From: Halieaceae bacterium
GTDB lineage: Bacteria > Pseudomonadota > Gammaproteobacteria > Pseudomonadales > Halieaceae
Reading direction: 5' to 3'
Length of the DNA: 46,209 nucleotides
Assembly (NCBI GenBank): GCA_902623175.1
Contig: CACNSR010000018.1
Location: 1-46,209 of the forward strand
Numbering within the stretch: the first letter of the stretch is position 1; each line of letters begins with the position of its first letter. The translations under genes were made by a program, and so were the position numbers. The notes under the pieces were generated by a model that saw nothing but the letters and a program-made list of their open reading frames with translations, was not told the origin of the DNA and made no database searches. Below are positions 35,646-44,549 of the stretch, piece by piece.

Positions 35646-36806
35646 ATGAAGCGCTTGGCGTGGTATCTGATTACCATGTTTTGGCTGCCGCTGGTGGGAT
35701 CGGCGAGCTCGGCGCTGGTGCCCGCGCCGCCGGCCATCAATGCTGATTCCTACTTGCTCGTCGATTTCGACACCGGGGCCGCATTGGCAGAGCACAATCC
35801 CGACCTGCAGCTACCGCCGGCTAGTTTGACCAAGCTCATGACCGCCTACATTTTAGCTCAGGAGGTCGAGCTGGGTCGGTTGGGCCTGGATGATTTGGTG
35901 CCTGTCAGCCGCAATGCGTGGTCACAAAACCCCGTATTTGAGGGCTCGTCGCTGATGTGGATCGAGCCCGGTAAGCCGGTCACGGTAGCGCAGCTAGAGC
36001 GAGGTATTGTTATCTCATCTGGCAACGACGCGACGGTTGCGATTGCCGAGCATATTGCTGGCAGTGAGGCGGCTTTTGTCGATCTGATGAATCGCTACGC
36101 GGAAGAGATGGAGCTCACGGGTACGCACTTTGAAAACAGCCATGGATTGCCCCATCCCGAGCACTTGTCAACTGCACGCAATCTCGCCGCGATGGCCGCA
36201 GCCGCTATTCGCGTTCACCCCGAGCGTTATGCTATTTACAAAGAGCAGAGCTACACCTACAACGGCATTACTCAGTACAACCGCAATCACTTGCTGCGCG
36301 AAGACGACTCCGTGGATGGACTAAAAACCGGGTATACCAGTGTGGCGGGCTATGGCCTCGTCGCCTCGGCGAAGCGAGAGGGGATGCGGCTAATTTCCGT
36401 GGTGATGGGCAGCAGCTCTCCATCGAGCCGGAAGTCGGAAACCCGTCGCCTGTTGAACTACGGCTTTCGTTTTTACGAGACGGAGACACCTCTGAGAGGT
36501 GGGACTGAACTTACACAGGGTCGTGTGTGGAAAGGTCAGACACCACAGGTCGCGTTAGGGGTGACAACGGATGTGGTGCTGACATTGTCCAGAAGCGCCG
36601 CCGAGATTACCCCGTCGGTTGAAATTGATACTCCGCTGATTGCGCCCCTAAGGGCGGGTGACGTGGTAGGCCGGGTGGTGCTGACCCGCGACGGTGAGTC
36701 TGTGGGTGAAGCGCCGCTAGAGGTCCTGCAAGCAGTCGAGCCTGCCGGGTTTTTCGCAAGGCTATGGGACACTATTTTGCTCTGGTTTCAGCAGTTGCTG
36801 GGTTAA
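35646..36806 (+). CDS. dacA: D-alanyl-D-alanine carboxypeptidase (PBP5/6 type)
   Basis: About 386 residues with a signal peptide (MKRLAWYLITMFWLPLVGSA). Serine-peptidase motifs are SLTK (Ser60, Lys63), SGN (Ser125) and KTG (Lys227). A C-terminal beta domain and a short amphipathic tail (FFARLWDTILLWFQQLLG) probably anchor it to the membrane. It removes the terminal D-Ala from muropeptides. ATG 35646 is favoured for its signal peptide; an ATG at 35625 has a good AGGAG site and would add seven residues. It is 93 bp after rlpA, the largest gap in this operon. Confidence 0.95.
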   Translation: MKRLAWYLITMFWLPLVGSASSALVPAPPAINADSYLLVDFDTGAALAEHNPDLQLPPASLTKLMTAYILAQEVELGRLGLDDLVPVSRNAWSQNPVFEGSSLMWIEPGKPVTVAQLERGIVISSGNDATVAIAEHIAGSEAAFVDLMNRYAEEMELTGTHFENSHGLPHPEHLSTARNLAAMAAAAIRVHPERYAIYKEQSYTYNGITQYNRNHLLREDDSVDGLKTGYTSVAGYGLVASAKREGMRLISVVMGSSSPSSRKSETRRLLNYGFRFYETETPLRGGTELTQGRVWKGQTPQVALGVTTDVVLTLSRSAAEITPSVEIDTPLIAPLRAGDVVGRVVLTRDGESVGEAPLEVLQAVEPAGFFARLWDTILLWFQQLLG

Positions 36807-36812
36807 TCGTCA

Positions 36813-37079
36813 GTGAGCCAGGACCCGCCAAAGATTGTTTTTCCCTGCGCGTACCCCATTAAGGTGCTGGGCAGGGCGGGATCAACCTTTCAACCCGCAG
36901 TGATGTCCGTATTCAATCAGTATGCAGCCGGATTCTCGGAGCAGGATGTGCTGGTCAAAGACTCTCGTAATGGCAATTTTAGGTCTATTACCATCACCAT
37001 CGAGGCGCAGAGCGAGGAGCAGCTGCGTCAGATTCATCAGGATCTGATGGATACCGGTCTAGTATCCATGGTGCTTTAG
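36813..37079 (+). CDS. ybeD: YbeD/DUF493 ACT-like regulatory protein
   Basis: An 88-residue DUF493 protein with IVFPCAYPIKVLGRAG and SITITIEAQSEEQLRQIH, an ACT-like alpha/beta fold. Function is unknown; it is conserved between dacA and lipB in many gammaproteobacteria, as here. The start is GTG 36813. The stop is five bases before lipB. Confidence 0.9.
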   Translation: MSQDPPKIVFPCAYPIKVLGRAGSTFQPAVMSVFNQYAAGFSEQDVLVKDSRNGNFRSITITIEAQSEEQLRQIHQDLMDTGLVSMVL

Positions 37080-37084
37080 ATACC

Positions 37085-37699
37085 GTGTTGTGTCGGCGTT
37101 TGGGCACGGTTGATTTTGAGTCGACCTTCGATCGGATGAAGGCCTTTACCGCGTCGCGCACCCACGAAACTGAAGATGAAATTTGGCTACTCCAACACCT
37201 GCCCGTGTATACACAAGGCCTTTCGGGCAAGCCGGAACACGTACTCGACCCCGGTGACGTGCCCATTATTCAGATCGATCGCGGCGGTCAGGTGACCTAT
37301 CACGGCCCCGGCCAATGGGTCGCCTATGTGCTCTTCGATCTGCGCCGAGCGAATGTCAATGTCAGACAGCTGGTCACTCTGCTCGAGGCCGCCGTGGTTA
37401 GGGTGCTGGGCGAGTGGGGCATTAGGGCTTGCGGTGACCCCGATGCGCGAGGCGTGTATGTCGACGGCTGTAAAATTGCGGCATTGGGCTTGAAGGTGAG
37501 CAAAGGGCGCAGCTATCACGGCCTCTCACTCAATGTCGATATGGATCTCAGCCCGTTTCGCGGCATCAATCCCTGCGGTTACGAGGACCTTGAGGTGACT
37601 TCTGTCGCCACGCTCCTGGGGTCCAACTGCCCCACTATGGATGAAGTGGGCGAAGTCCTGCTCAGACACCTTGAGGCGCTGTTGCCCAGTCCAGACTGA
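37085..37699 (+). CDS. lipB: Octanoyltransferase (lipoate synthesis)
   Basis: A 204-residue enzyme that transfers octanoyl from ACP to lipoyl domains. The RGGQVTYHGPGQ motif is followed by GLKVSKGRSYHGLSLN, and the acyl-thioester cysteine is C164 in NPCGYEDL. The start is GTG 37085. It is followed by prfC, not by lipA as in E. coli and Pseudomonas. Confidence 0.96.
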   Translation: MLCRRLGTVDFESTFDRMKAFTASRTHETEDEIWLLQHLPVYTQGLSGKPEHVLDPGDVPIIQIDRGGQVTYHGPGQWVAYVLFDLRRANVNVRQLVTLLEAAVVRVLGEWGIRACGDPDARGVYVDGCKIAALGLKVSKGRSYHGLSLNVDMDLSPFRGINPCGYEDLEVTSVATLLGSNCPTMDEVGEVLLRHLEALLPSPD

Positions 37700-37747
37700 C
37701 GCCAATGATATTGGCTGGCATAATCGCGCCTCCTTCGAGGAGCCATC

Positions 37748-39325
37748 ATGTCTGAACTTCAGCGCGACATCGACGCGCGCCGCACCTTCGCTATTATTTC
37801 TCACCCCGACGCGGGTAAGACAACCATGACCGAGAAGCTGTTGCTGCTCGGTCAGGCAATTCAGGTGGCTGGCTCAGTGAAGGGTAAGCGCGGGCCCCAT
37901 GCGACCTCGGACTGGATGGCGCTGGAGCAGGAGCGCGGTATCTCTGTCACGTCCTCGGTGATGCAGTTCCCCTACAAAGAACGCTGGGTGAATTTGCTGG
38001 ATACGCCAGGCCACGAGGACTTCTCGGAAGACACCTACCGGACCCTGACGGCGGTCGATTCTGCGCTGATGGTGATCGACGGTGCCAAGGGCGTCGAGGA
38101 CCGCACCGTCAAGCTGATGAATGTGTGCCGCCTGCGGGACACGCCCATCATGACCTTCGTCAACAAGCTTGACCGTGATATCCGCGACCCTATCGAATTG
38201 GTGGACGAGGTTGAGGAGGTACTGGGTATTGCCGGCGCGCCCATCAACTGGCCAATTGGTATGGGCCGCGACTTCAGCGGCGTTTATAACCTCTACACTG
38301 ACACCATTCATCGTTTCCCAGCAGGTGATGGCAATGCGCTGGCTGAAGAAGATTTGATTATGGGTCTCAATTCTGATGGGGCCAGAGCATTACTCGCGGA
38401 GGACTACGATAGTTTTGTCGAGGAGATCGAGCTGGTTCGCGGCGCGTCGGACGAGTTCTCGCTCGAGGACTTTCTGGCAGGCCAGCTGACCCCGGTCTTT
38501 TTCGGGACGGCGCTGGGCAACTTTGGCGTCAGGGAGATGCTTAATGACTTTGTCGAGTGGGCGCCCGCCCCTCGGGCCAGACCATCATCAGAGGGGCTCA
38601 TTGAGGCATCCCAGCCGGATTTCACCGGCTTTGTCTTCAAGATTCAGGCCAACATGGACCCCAAGCACCGGGATCGCATTGCCTTCATGCGGATTTGCTC
38701 GGGCCGCTACGACAAGGGAATGAAGATGCGTCACGTGCGTATCGACAAAGATGTGCGCATTGCGGACGCGGTAACCTTTCGCGCGGGTGATCGCACCCTT
38801 GTTGAGTCCGCGGTGGCAGGGGACATCATCGGCCTGCACAACCACGGCACGATTCAGATCGGCGATACCTTTACCACCGGCGAAGCGCTCCGCTTTACAG
38901 GAATTCCCCACTTTGCTCCTGAGTTATTCCGCCGCATTCGGCTGGCCGATCCGATGAAGACCAAAGCCCTGCAAAAAGGGTTACAACAGTTATCTGAGGA
39001 GGGCTCGACACAGGTGTTCTCGCCACTCAACAGCAGTGACCTCATTGTGGGTGCCGTGGGTCAGTTGCAGTTCGACGTGGTGGCCTATCGCTTAGCCGAC
39101 GAATATAAGGTCGAGGCACTCTACGAGCCGGTCAACATCTGCACGGCTCGCTGGATAGAGGCTGAGGACGAGCGCAAGCTGGAAGAGTTCCGCAAGAAAG
39201 CGGCGGAGCATTTATCGGAGGACGGCGGGGGTTATCTCACCTATCTGGCGCCCACCCGAGTCAACCTCTCACTAATGGAGGAGCGCTGGCCTGACATTCG
39301 CTTCCGCGAGACGCGAGAGCACTGA
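37748..39325 (+). CDS. prfC: Peptide chain release factor 3
   Basis: A 525-residue translational GTPase. G1 is SHPDAGKTT, followed by the switch and G3 [14 protein letters not shown] and G4 NKLDRD. It recycles RF1/RF2 after termination. It is plus-strand and convergent with gpx, with only six bases between their stops and no visible terminator. Confidence 0.97.
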   Translation: MSELQRDIDARRTFAIISHPDAGKTTMTEKLLLLGQAIQVAGSVKGKRGPHATSDWMALEQERGISVTSSVMQFPYKERWVNLLDTPGHEDFSEDTYRTLTAVDSALMVIDGAKGVEDRTVKLMNVCRLRDTPIMTFVNKLDRDIRDPIELVDEVEEVLGIAGAPINWPIGMGRDFSGVYNLYTDTIHRFPAGDGNALAEEDLIMGLNSDGARALLAEDYDSFVEEIELVRGASDEFSLEDFLAGQLTPVFFGTALGNFGVREMLNDFVEWAPAPRARPSSEGLIEASQPDFTGFVFKIQANMDPKHRDRIAFMRICSGRYDKGMKMRHVRIDKDVRIADAVTFRAGDRTLVESAVAGDIIGLHNHGTIQIGDTFTTGEALRFTGIPHFAPELFRRIRLADPMKTKALQKGLQQLSEEGSTQVFSPLNSSDLIVGAVGQLQFDVVAYRLADEYKVEALYEPVNICTARWIEAEDERKLEEFRKKAAEHLSEDGGGYLTYLAPTRVNLSLMEERWPDIRFRETREH

Positions 39326-39331
39326 GTCGCA

Positions 39332-39811
39332 TCAAAGCAGTGCCTCAATGTCGCCCGCAATGGCCTCGGGCTTGGTCGACGGCGCGTAGCGCTTGACCAC
39401 CTCACCCTGCTGGTTGACCAAGAACTTCGTAAAGTTCCATTTGATGCGCTTGCTACCCAGCACACCGGGCGACTGCTCTTTCAGGTGAATGAATAGGGGG
39501 TGGCTGGCCGCGCCATTCACCTCAATCTTGCTGAACAGCGGGAAGCTGGTCTGGTAGTTCAGGTCGCAGAAAGACTGAATTTCTGCCTCACTGCCGGGCT
39601 CCTGACCGCCAAATTGATTGCAGGGAAATGCCAGCACCGAAAAGCCGCGTTTGCCATAGGACTTTTGTAGCGACTCCAGTCCCTCATATTGCGGGGTAAA
39701 CCCGCATTTGGAGGCGGTATTCACTATCAGTAATACCTTGCCACCAAATTCGCTGAGCGCGGTGTCTTCACCGTTCGCTTGAGCGGCAGAAAAATCCAAA
39801 ACAGTCGTCAT
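39332..39811 (-). CDS. Glutathione peroxidase
   Basis: A 159-residue GPx/BtuE-family peroxidase. The peroxidatic Cys36 is in NTASKCGFTPQ, with the conserved FPCNQFGGQE and KWNFTKFLV tetrad segments. It has cysteine, not selenocysteine. ATG 39811 is preferred over the upstream TTG at 39823 because GGAG lies six bases before it. It is last in the minus-strand run after the glutamine-synthetase-like gene. Confidence 0.95.
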   Translation of the reverse strand: MTTVLDFSAAQANGEDTALSEFGGKVLLIVNTASKCGFTPQYEGLESLQKSYGKRGFSVLAFPCNQFGGQEPGSEAEIQSFCDLNYQTSFPLFSKIEVNGAASHPLFIHLKEQSPGVLGSKRIKWNFTKFLVNQQGEVVKRYAPSTKPEAIAGDIEALL

Positions 39812-39847
39812 AGAGCGCTCCAACGAGAGAATGGGGTAAGTGTGTGT

Positions 39848-41191
39848 TCAGGCCAAGAGGTAGGTTTCCAACTCAAAGTCCGTCACGCGGCGCTCAAATT
39901 CGCCGAGCTCCTGCTTTTTAACCTCGCTGAACGAAAATTGGAATTCTGCCGAGAGTGTCTCGCGCACATTGGCAGATTCAGAGAATCGCGCAATCGCTTC
40001 TGCCATGTGTCCTGGCAGGCAAACGTTGGCTGCATCCTCAACCCACGCATTGCCGTTGATCGTAGGAGGAGCCTCACATTCTCGGTCAATGCCCAAGTGG
40101 ATTCCCGCTAGTAGCGCAGCCACCGCCAAGTACGGGTTACTGTCAGCCCCGGCGACTCGGTGCTCAATGCGGGTGGCCGGACTTGGGCTGGCAGGGATTC
40201 TCAGTGCCGTGGTGCGGTTGTCATAGCCCCAGTTGGGATGCGTCGGCGCGTGACTCCCGGCCTGAAACCGACGGTAGGCGTTGTAGCTGCTCGCAAAAAT
40301 CAGCTGAGTGTCTGCCATAAGTTCGAGGCATCCGGCGACCGCTTGCCGCAATTGTGGCGTGCCGTAGACATCGCCGCTGTCGAAAACATTTTTACCCGAT
40401 GTATCGAGCAGGCTGCAGTGAACATGCATGCCGTTGCCAGCCTGATTTTCCATAGGCTTTGGCATAAAGCTCGCCAGCGCACCGAACCGTGCGGCGACGG
40501 CGCGAGTACAGCGCTGCATGCGAATGATTTGGTCGCAATAGGTGACCGCGTCGTCGGAGTAGGCAACATTAATTTCGTATTGGGTGGGTGCCGCTTCCTT
40601 CAAGACGCCCTCGTAGGGCAGACCCTGCGTCTCAAAACTGGCTTTCAGCGCGTCAAACAACGCTGCATGTTCATCGAGCGAGCTGAGTCCGTAGAGATTT
40701 CCGCCGGTCTCATTCTCGGCAGGCAGTGCGTCCCGCAGTGTCTGGTTGTCATCCGGGCGTTTGAACAGATTGAACTCGAGCTCAATGGCGACTCTGGGTG
40801 CCAAGCCTTTTTGCTTAAGCTTGTCGACCACCTGCCCCAGCACCTGCCTGGGGTCAGAGAGGAGGGGTGCGCCGTCGTCCTTGAACATCGTCAGTATGAC
40901 TTGCGCGCGATCGACGCCGGTCGCCGTCAACACCGGGACCAGAGAGTCCGGCACTGCCTGACACCAGCCATCGGGATCTCCGTTATCGATTGCGATCTGG
41001 GGCACGTCGCGACCCCAAGCGTCCTGCGCCACGGCCGACTTTGGAAGTTTGATGCCGTCGGAGAGGAGCGCGGACAGCTTTTCGATGGGCAACCATTTAC
41101 CGCGAGCGGCACCATTACAGTCCGTGATGAGGGCCTCTACCGTCTCGATGTCGGGGTGTTGAGCTAGCAGTGTGTCAGCGTTTGGGTGCAT
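39848..41191 (-). CDS. Glutamine synthetase family, gamma-glutamylputrescine synthetase-like
   Basis: A 447-residue member of the glutamine-synthetase superfamily. The DCNGAARGKWLPIEKL N-terminus resembles PuuA-type enzymes. The catalytic barrel shows GMHVHCSLLD, RFQAGSHAPTHPNWG and AATRIEHRV-type signatures (seen as PATRIEHRVAGADSNPY). Compared with GlnA it lacks an obvious adenylylation loop Tyr motif. It probably ligates glutamate to an amine such as putrescine. It lies between the SLT remnant and gpx with no other puu gene nearby, so polyamine use is inferred only. Confidence 0.85.
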   Translation of the reverse strand: MHPNADTLLAQHPDIETVEALITDCNGAARGKWLPIEKLSALLSDGIKLPKSAVAQDAWGRDVPQIAIDNGDPDGWCQAVPDSLVPVLTATGVDRAQVILTMFKDDGAPLLSDPRQVLGQVVDKLKQKGLAPRVAIELEFNLFKRPDDNQTLRDALPAENETGGNLYGLSSLDEHAALFDALKASFETQGLPYEGVLKEAAPTQYEINVAYSDDAVTYCDQIIRMQRCTRAVAARFGALASFMPKPMENQAGNGMHVHCSLLDTSGKNVFDSGDVYGTPQLRQAVAGCLELMADTQLIFASSYNAYRRFQAGSHAPTHPNWGYDNRTTALRIPASPSPATRIEHRVAGADSNPYLAVAALLAGIHLGIDRECEAPPTINGNAWVEDAANVCLPGHMAEAIARFSESANVRETLSAEFQFSFSEVKKQELGEFERRVTDFELETYLLA

Positions 41192-41239
41192 CTGGGAATT
41201 CTCTGTCGAGGTGGCGAGTTTAACCGCGTGCTGATCCGC

Positions 41240-41653
41240 TCACCAGTCTGGAGGCGCGGTACGCCAACGTTTTCCCCAGGCTGTGCGCGCTTTCTTAGGG
41301 GAGCGCAGAATGCCGCTGGAACCGTTGTAGGCGGCCAGTGCCCGGTTCAGGTTCTGATCTTCTCGATCCAGATAAAAGCGCAGACTATGGCAACCGTTTC
41401 GAAGATTGGTGGGAGAGTGGGTTAGGTTATCGTCGCTTCGCCCGATTTTGTCTCTCCGAAACGGTATGACCTGCATCAGGCCTTGCGCCCCGAAGCGAGA
41501 GACCACGCAGCGATCAAAGGCGCTGTCCACTATGATCCCCGATAGTATCAGCACGGGTGGCAAATTGAGTTCGATCGCCTGTTGGTGCACTCGCAACAAC
41601 AGGTCCAGACGTTCCGCGGAGTCCGCAAAGAAAGCGGGCGAGACGCTGTGCAA
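41240..41653 (-). pseudogene. SLT-domain lytic transglycosylase, truncated, catalytic Glu changed to Asp
   Basis: This frame holds a transglycosylase SLT domain: LLLRVHQQAIELNLPPVLIL, then VDSAFDRCVVSRFGAQGLMQV, ending with LNRALAAYNGS. The family's catalytic Glu, normally in ESxF, is Asp here. No signal peptide or lead-in helices precede it; further upstream the frame runs into proS. Only a TTG at 41653 is a plausible start just after the proS stop. Homologs I recall are longer at the N-terminus with a signal peptide. So it is probably a decayed or truncated copy, but an inactive retained domain is possible. Confidence 0.65.
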
Positions 41654-41658
41654 ATCGA

Positions 41659-43377
41659 TCAGCTGTCGGCAAGAAGCTGCTGTAAGCGGCCGACGGTGTC
41701 GGAGGGCGAGACCATCTCGGTCTCGCCGTTGCGGCGCTTGGTGAGCTCTAAATGGCCCTCGGCCAGCGATCGTTCTCCCAAGGTCACCCTCAGCGGCATC
41801 CCCAAAAGCTCCATTTCTGCGAACTTGACGCCCGGCCGCTCTGACCGATCGTCTAGAAGGGCGGTGAGGCCCGCATCCGCACACGCGGCGTAGAGCTGCT
41901 CGGTGGCCTCGCGCACCACATCCGACTTGTCCATCCCCAGCGGGACGATCGCCACGTCGAAAGGCGCCATGGCAGCGGGCCAGATGATGCCGTTGTCGTC
42001 ATGGTTTTGTTCAATGGCTGCCGCCACAATGCGCGTAATACCAATGCCATAACAGCCCATGACCATAGGCTGGCTGCGGCCCTGTTCATTCAACACGAAA
42101 GCATTCATTGACTCGGAGTACTTGGTACCCAATTGAAAAATATGACCGACCTCGATGCCCCGGCGAATCTCCAGAGTGCCCTCGCCGCAGGGGCTAGGGT
42201 CGCCACTCACGATCTCACGAATATCGGCAAACTCGGCATCGGGGACGTCGCGTTGCCAGGTGGCGCCCTTGACGTGGTAGCCGTCCTCGTTGGCGCCGCA
42301 CACGAAACTGGGCATTTGCGCCGCGGTGTGATCGACCACGACTCTGACGGGGGCGTTCACAGGGCCCAGGGAACCAAAGCTGGCGCCCAGATACGCTTTT
42401 ACTTCATCGGGTTCCGCCATCATCAGCGGCGATACCATGCCCGGCAATTTGGATGCCTTGATAGCATTTAGTCGATGGTCACCGCGAACGACCAGGGCCA
42501 CCAGCTCGCCCTGCTCGTCTTTGGCGAGCAGTGTTTTGATCGACTGTTCAGCAGGAATACCCAACTGCTCCGTGAGGTCGTCAATCGTGGTCATTCCTGG
42601 CGTTGCGAATTTCTCCAGCGCGGGCACCTCGCCGTCTTCGGCAGCGTCAGCAGCCTCTGGCGGGGCGGGCGCCAGCTCCACGTTGGCCGCGTAGTCGCTA
42701 CCGCTAGAGAAGGCAATGGCGTCCTCGCCACTTTCTGCCAAAACATGGAATTCGTGGGAATGTGCTCCACCAATGGCGCCGGTATCGGCCTCGACTGCGC
42801 GGAAGTCTAGGCCCAGCCGGGTAAAGATTGCGGTGTAGGCCTGGTGCATTCGCCAGTAGGTCTGTTCCTGCGACGTTTGATCAATATGAAAGGAGTAGGC
42901 GTCTTTCATGATGAACTCTCTGGAGCGCATCACTCCAAAGCGCGGGCGGATTTCGTCGCGGAATTTGGTCTGGATCTGAAACAGATTGATCGGCAGCTGT
43001 TTATAGCTCTTGATCTCGCTTTTGGCGATCTGGGTGATGACCTCTTCGTGGGTGGGTCCGAGGCAGAAAGGGCGCTGGTGACGGTCTTCCAGTCGACACA
43101 GCTCGGGACCGTAGAGCTCCCAGCGGCCAGACTCCTCCCAAAGCTCGCCCGGCTGAACCACCGGCATGCTCAACTCCAGCGCGCCGGCGCGCTCCATTTC
43201 TTCGCGGACAATGTTCTCAACTCTGCGCAGCACACGAAGCCCCAGTGGCATCCAGTTATAGATGCCGGCGGCGACCCGGCGGATCAACCCGGCCCGCAGC
43301 ATCAGCTGATGGCTGACCACCTCGGCGTCTGAAGGGGTCTCTTTCAGGGTCGACAGCAGGAACTCACTGGTTCGCAT
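41659..43377 (-). CDS. proS: Prolyl-tRNA synthetase, bacterial editing type
   Basis: A 572-residue class II synthetase. The N-terminus is [13 protein letters not shown], with class II motif 1 and motif 2 region [18 protein letters not shown]. The inserted editing (INS) domain between is followed by the motif 3 region [17 protein letters not shown] and the anticodon-binding domain. It charges tRNAPro and clears misacylated Ala. ATG 43377 gives the standard start; the frame runs to 43794 but that overlaps the HU-like gene on the other strand. It heads the minus-strand run to gpx. Confidence 0.97.
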   Translation of the reverse strand: MRTSEFLLSTLKETPSDAEVVSHQLMLRAGLIRRVAAGIYNWMPLGLRVLRRVENIVREEMERAGALELSMPVVQPGELWEESGRWELYGPELCRLEDRHQRPFCLGPTHEEVITQIAKSEIKSYKQLPINLFQIQTKFRDEIRPRFGVMRSREFIMKDAYSFHIDQTSQEQTYWRMHQAYTAIFTRLGLDFRAVEADTGAIGGAHSHEFHVLAESGEDAIAFSSGSDYAANVELAPAPPEAADAAEDGEVPALEKFATPGMTTIDDLTEQLGIPAEQSIKTLLAKDEQGELVALVVRGDHRLNAIKASKLPGMVSPLMMAEPDEVKAYLGASFGSLGPVNAPVRVVVDHTAAQMPSFVCGANEDGYHVKGATWQRDVPDAEFADIREIVSGDPSPCGEGTLEIRRGIEVGHIFQLGTKYSESMNAFVLNEQGRSQPMVMGCYGIGITRIVAAAIEQNHDDNGIIWPAAMAPFDVAIVPLGMDKSDVVREATEQLYAACADAGLTALLDDRSERPGVKFAEMELLGMPLRVTLGERSLAEGHLELTKRRNGETEMVSPSDTVGRLQQLLADS

Positions 43378-43612
43378 AACACTCTCCACATCGGTGGTCA
43401 TCATTCTAAAGGGGCTGGGTGCAGGCCGTATAGTTATGGCGACGTGAATCGTAGATGTGCCCGCGATGTGCTCATGCCGGTGACTGCGTCGACGATGCCG
43501 CTCACGGATCCTGCCAAGTAGGCTTGTCGGTTGGGGGTGAGTGTTGTTGAATCGCTTCCGCAGCAGTCGGGGCGATGCCGTCCCGGGTGGGGTAATCGCG
43601 TGAGACAGGACA
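43378..43612. other. Divergent proS / HU-like intergenic region
   Basis: 235 bp with no convincing gene. It must contain the promoters of proS (minus) and the HU-like gene (plus). I do not see a clear sigma70 pair, repeat or RNA gene in it. Confidence 0.5.
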
Positions 43613-43984
43613 ATGGGAAAGAAGAAAACCGACAAGCGACCGAAAAAAGCCGCTGAAGCGAAAAAAATGAAGCCGATCAAAACCAAGCTCTCCAAGTCGC
43701 AGGTGCTTGAAGCGCTGGCCGAAGACAGTGGTATGTCCAAGTCGGAGGTAAAAAAAGTGTGCGGCTCCCTCGAGCGGCTCATTGAAGCGAGCATTTGTGA
43801 TCAGGGCTACGGTCAGTTCACCTTGCCAGGGCTGATGAAAGTCACCACCGAGCGAAGACCCGCGATTAAATCGCGAAGGGCCATTAATCCCTTTACCAAG
43901 GAAGAGACCTGGCTCAAGGCCAAACCTGCGAGCACGAAGGTTAGAATTCAGGCATTGAAAAAAATGAAGGGCTTCGCCAACTAA
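43613..43984 (+). CDS. HU/IHF-family DNA-binding protein with basic N-terminal extension
   Basis: A 123-residue basic protein. A Lys-rich tail (residues 1-27) leads into an HU/IHF fold: [22 protein letters not shown] is the dimerisation helices and [16 protein letters not shown] the beta arm region with its tip, followed by [11 protein letters not shown]. It is longer than plain HU (about 90 residues) because of the N-terminal tail. The arm contains [10 protein letters not shown] in place of the usual GRNPxTG. It probably compacts or bends DNA. It is a single gene; its partner or target is unknown. Confidence 0.85.
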   Translation: MGKKKTDKRPKKAAEAKKMKPIKTKLSKSQVLEALAEDSGMSKSEVKKVCGSLERLIEASICDQGYGQFTLPGLMKVTTERRPAIKSRRAINPFTKEETWLKAKPASTKVRIQALKKMKGFAN

Positions 43985-44187
43985 ACCGCATCACAGGCTT
44001 TATGAAGTCGGCGATGTCCCACCTTTTATGGTTGCTTTGACTGCAGCGAGCTGAATGTTCACGCTCTGCGTATCTTTCACTGATTCAGGGTTTACGGTAC
44101 GCTCCGCGCCCTTACAGAGAGCCCATAGAGAGACTCTTAAACTCAAATAGGGCGGGTTGAAATCGAACCCTGCTCGGGGAGAGCGCT
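43985..44187. other. Intergenic leader before the FmdB gene
   Basis: About 200 bp with no gene seen. GGGGA lies about eight bases before the FmdB start. A promoter is expected here, but I cannot name one with confidence. Confidence 0.45.
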
Positions 44188-44520
44188 ATGCCCATTTACG
44201 AATACTGCTGTCAGGAATGTGGACACTCGCTGGAGGCCATCCAAAAGTTGGCCGACGCGCCATTGACTGACTGCCCTGAATGCGCAACACCCGCTTTGAA
44301 GAAGCAGGTCAGCGCCCCCACTTTCCGCCTCTCTGGCGGCGGTTGGTACGAGACCGACTTCAAAACTGGCGACAAAAAAAATATTGCCGGCGAGCGCGGT
44401 GATACTGCGGACAAGCCAGCCGCGAAAACGGAATCTGGCAGTGCCTGCAGTGAGGGCACCAAAAAAGCCGAGTCGAAACCGGCGGCCACGGCTAAGACTG
44501 ACACCTCGAAAGCCAGCTAA
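44188..44520 (+). CDS. FmdB-family zinc-ribbon protein
   Basis: A 110-residue protein. The N-terminal zinc ribbon has [18 protein letters not shown], then [30 protein letters not shown] (two CxxC pairs). The rest is a low-complexity Lys/Ala/Thr/Ser tail. FmdB-like proteins often sit beside aspS, as here, and their role is not established. It is followed by aspS 29 bp later and probably shares its transcript. Confidence 0.92.
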   Translation: MPIYEYCCQECGHSLEAIQKLADAPLTDCPECATPALKKQVSAPTFRLSGGGWYETDFKTGDKKNIAGERGDTADKPAAKTESGSACSEGTKKAESKPAATAKTDTSKAS

Positions 44521-44549
44521 CGGCGGGAAACCACACCATGGAAATAGCG

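Noticed and set aside
40160..41167. 335-residue open frame on the plus strand
   Set aside because: It is antisense to the glutamine-synthetase-like gene, which has clear family motifs; this frame has none.
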